From NCBI RefSeq assembly GCF_014648275.1, contig NZ_BMQU01000002.1, forward strand, positions 328,558-392,557: 64,000 nucleotides of DNA. Direction: 5' to 3'. A model generated the notes under the pieces. The model was not told where the DNA came from. It did no database searches and was given only the letters and a program-made list of their open reading frames with translations. This document shows, piece by piece, positions 62,846 through 64,000 of this stretch (position 1 is the stretch's first letter; each line of letters opens with the position of its first letter). The DNA comes from Pseudomonas laurentiana. Lineage in GTDB: Bacteria; Pseudomonadota; Gammaproteobacteria; Pseudomonadales; Pseudomonadaceae. The position numbers and the translations under genes were made by a program.

Positions 62846-63268
62846 ATGAACAGCACTGCATTCGGTACCGGAGACGCGTCCTACCAAGCCGCTGGCGGCA
62901 TTGATGGCCTGCACCGCCTGGTCGACGATTTCTATCGATTGATGGATGAGCGCCCGGAAGCCGAACTCATTCGACGCATGCACCCGCAAGATTTGAGCGT
63001 GGCCCGGGACAAACTGGCCTGTTTTCTCAGCGGCTGGCTGGGTGGCCCACGGCTGTTCAGCGAGCGCTATGGGTCCATCTCGATCCCGGCATTCCATGCA
63101 CAGTGGCCGATCGACGAAACCCATAGCACTCAGTGGCTGGAGTGCATGGCACAAGCCATTGCCTTGCAGCCCTATGACGCCGCCTTTGCCGAGTACCTGC
63201 TAACGCAGTTGCGCGTACCGGCCCAGCGCATTGTCCAGGCCAGCCACAACCGCCACGGCCAACCCTAG
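62846..63268 (+). CDS. Group II truncated haemoglobin
   Basis: 140 residues: AAGGIDGLHRLVDDFYRLMD (helix A-B), RRMHPQDLSVARDKLACFLS with CD/E residues, GWLGGPRLFSERYGSISIPA, then the proximal-His region FHAQWPIDETHSTQWLECMA. This is the TrHbII (YjbI-like) family, which binds O2 and other diatomic ligands and may act in NO or peroxide stress. It shares its CTAG stop with the convergent gene. Confidence 0.9.
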   Translation: MNSTAFGTGDASYQAAGGIDGLHRLVDDFYRLMDERPEAELIRRMHPQDLSVARDKLACFLSGWLGGPRLFSERYGSISIPAFHAQWPIDETHSTQWLECMAQAIALQPYDAAFAEYLLTQLRVPAQRIVQASHNRHGQP

Positions 63269-63567
63269 GCCTGCCGGCGTAACGGCTGTGTTTCGATCGC
63301 TATCGCCCCCGTGGCCAACGCCCGGGCACGATCGACACCCCACACCAGCGCCCGGGTCATGCTTTCGCATGGCCGGTTCGCATAGTACTCCTCGACCAAC
63401 GCCTTGCCATTGCGGGCATAAATGCCCACGAACAACTGTGTAGCGCCAGTACGTGAAAGGCGGGTTTTTACATCGATACTGATGCCGTCACTGAGCTTTT
63501 CATCATGGCTACGGCAGCTCAATTGCCGGTCTGCCCAGCGCCAATAAGTCGCTTCCCTGATACGCAT
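63265..63567 (-). CDS. Small hypothetical protein
   Basis: 100 residues from ATG 63567, preceded by AGGAGG eight bases upstream, which excludes the longer frame. Basic protein: EATYWRWADRQLSCRSHDEK, SIDVKTRLSRTGATQLFVGI, YARNGKALVEEYYANRPCES, TRALVWGVDRARALATGAIA. No membrane segment or signal peptide. Likely conserved in Pseudomonas but without a function that can be read. It is convergent to and overlaps the haemoglobin gene by four bases. Confidence 0.75.
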   Translation of the reverse strand: MRIREATYWRWADRQLSCRSHDEKLSDGISIDVKTRLSRTGATQLFVGIYARNGKALVEEYYANRPCESMTRALVWGVDRARALATGAIAIETQPLRRQA

Positions 63568-63720
63568 TGAGCGTCCTCCTCGATTGAATCGCACCTAGTA
63601 AGACACACAAGTGTTACAGCCGCGAGACCAACTGCTCAGGCGTTTGAGCGAGATCAAACAATCAGAAAAAATACCTTGCCCAACAGGCTGTTACCGACAA
63701 AAGGTATTAAAAAGCCCCAC

Positions 63721-63992
63721 ACACGTGTCCACCCTGTCTCCGGTCCATACATGCCGTTCAACAGTGGGTCGCCGTAAAAGGCGAAACCAGTCGCTGGTAC
63801 CACTGTAGGGAATGGATATGTTCACGAGATGAGTGCCAGTAACCACAAACATGCATTGCCCCTGATGGAGGCAGGCATATCCGTTTGCGATGTCGGGCGC
63901 AATACCCCTTTCCGCCTTTACGGCGTGTCACTTTTGAGGGGTGTATGGACCGGACACATGGTGGACACGTGTGCGGAGACATGGTGGACACT
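63721..63992. repeat. Inverted and tandem repeats resembling insertion-sequence ends
   Basis: A 30-bp block at 63721-63750 recurs inverted at 63943-63972 with two mismatches; shared core ACACGTGTCCACC and CCGGTCCATAC. The inner flanks also match in inverted orientation (AGTG-N4-GCCGTAAAAGGCG near the left arm against the complement near 63912-63933), so the arms are about 60 bp. A second copy of CATGGTGGACAC lies directly beyond at 63980-63991, in tandem with the right arm. The layout suggests a roughly 250-bp MITE-like element or the multiple-repeat end of an IS21-like element that continues past the window. No transposase is visible inside. The stretch 63568-64000 otherwise holds no supported gene. 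Confidence 0.7.
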
Positions 63993-64000
63993 TTTCGGCA

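Noticed and set aside
63758-63991. 77-codon minus-strand frame at the right edge
   Set aside because: It runs through the inverted repeat arms and is rich in Cys, His and Arg from repeat sequence; no start signal.
1-64000. CRISPR arrays, rRNA or tRNA genes
   Set aside because: No regularly spaced repeats or tRNA-like cloverleaf sequences were recognised in the window.

Overview
The window looks like chromosome from a Pseudomonas of the P. putida/P. fluorescens type. It is GC-rich and densely coded, and carries hallmark genes of that group: a complete gallate (gal) cluster, SfnB-type sulfur scavenging, a SelD-MnmH pair next to a selenate-type ABC transporter, an orphan VgrG island, and a XenA-like flavoenzyme. 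The exception is an AT-rich block at about 56.3-62.5 kb that looks horizontally acquired. All calls come from reading the sequence; no database search was run.

Layout. 0-3 kb (minus): sfnB-metI-metQ-metN, cut by the left edge, with a close match to a sigma-54 promoter. 3.4-11.4 kb: gallate catabolism galT-galA-galP, convergent galR, then divergent galBCD. 11.5-12.5 kb: two small minus-strand genes. 12.6-18.5 kb: FecI/FecR cell-surface signalling with a FecA-like TonB receptor translationally coupled to a di-haem MauG-like peroxidase. 18.5-20.1 kb (minus): NnrS plus a small membrane protein. 20.3-23.2 kb: HD-GYP sensor. 24-30.8 kb (minus): T6SS vgrG-DUF4123-two duplicated immunity lipoproteins-class 3 lipase effector. 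30.9-33.1 kb: GGDEF/EAL protein. 35-38.2 kb (minus): four-gene ABC importer, probably for selenium oxyanions, divergent from selD-mnmH (38.3-40.5 kb).

40.7-48 kb: three SPFH/HflKC-like proteins in one coupled operon with a His-rich P1B-type metal ATPase, followed by a DmeR/DmeF-like metal efflux pair with a recognisable operator. 48-50.2 kb: stress-type oxidoreductases. 50.4-53.3 kb: an ECF sigma/anti-sigma pair divergent from a catalase-like peroxidase and cytochrome b561; both directions carry the same GGAAT-N16-CGTC promoter sharing one palindrome. 53.4-55.6 kb: Xre-cupin regulator and a DASS transporter.

56.3-62 kb (minus): an AT-rich, tightly overlapped five-gene operon encoding a nucleotidyltransferase, a divergent acetokinase-fold protein with an apparent C-terminal PEP-swivel-like domain, an unknown 173-residue protein, a diverged S-adenosylhomocysteine-hydrolase-like protein and a MATE-type exporter. 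This is the best candidate for an undescribed (probably small-molecule) pathway. The right edge holds a truncated haemoglobin, a small conserved-looking gene, and inverted/tandem repeats that look like insertion-sequence ends.
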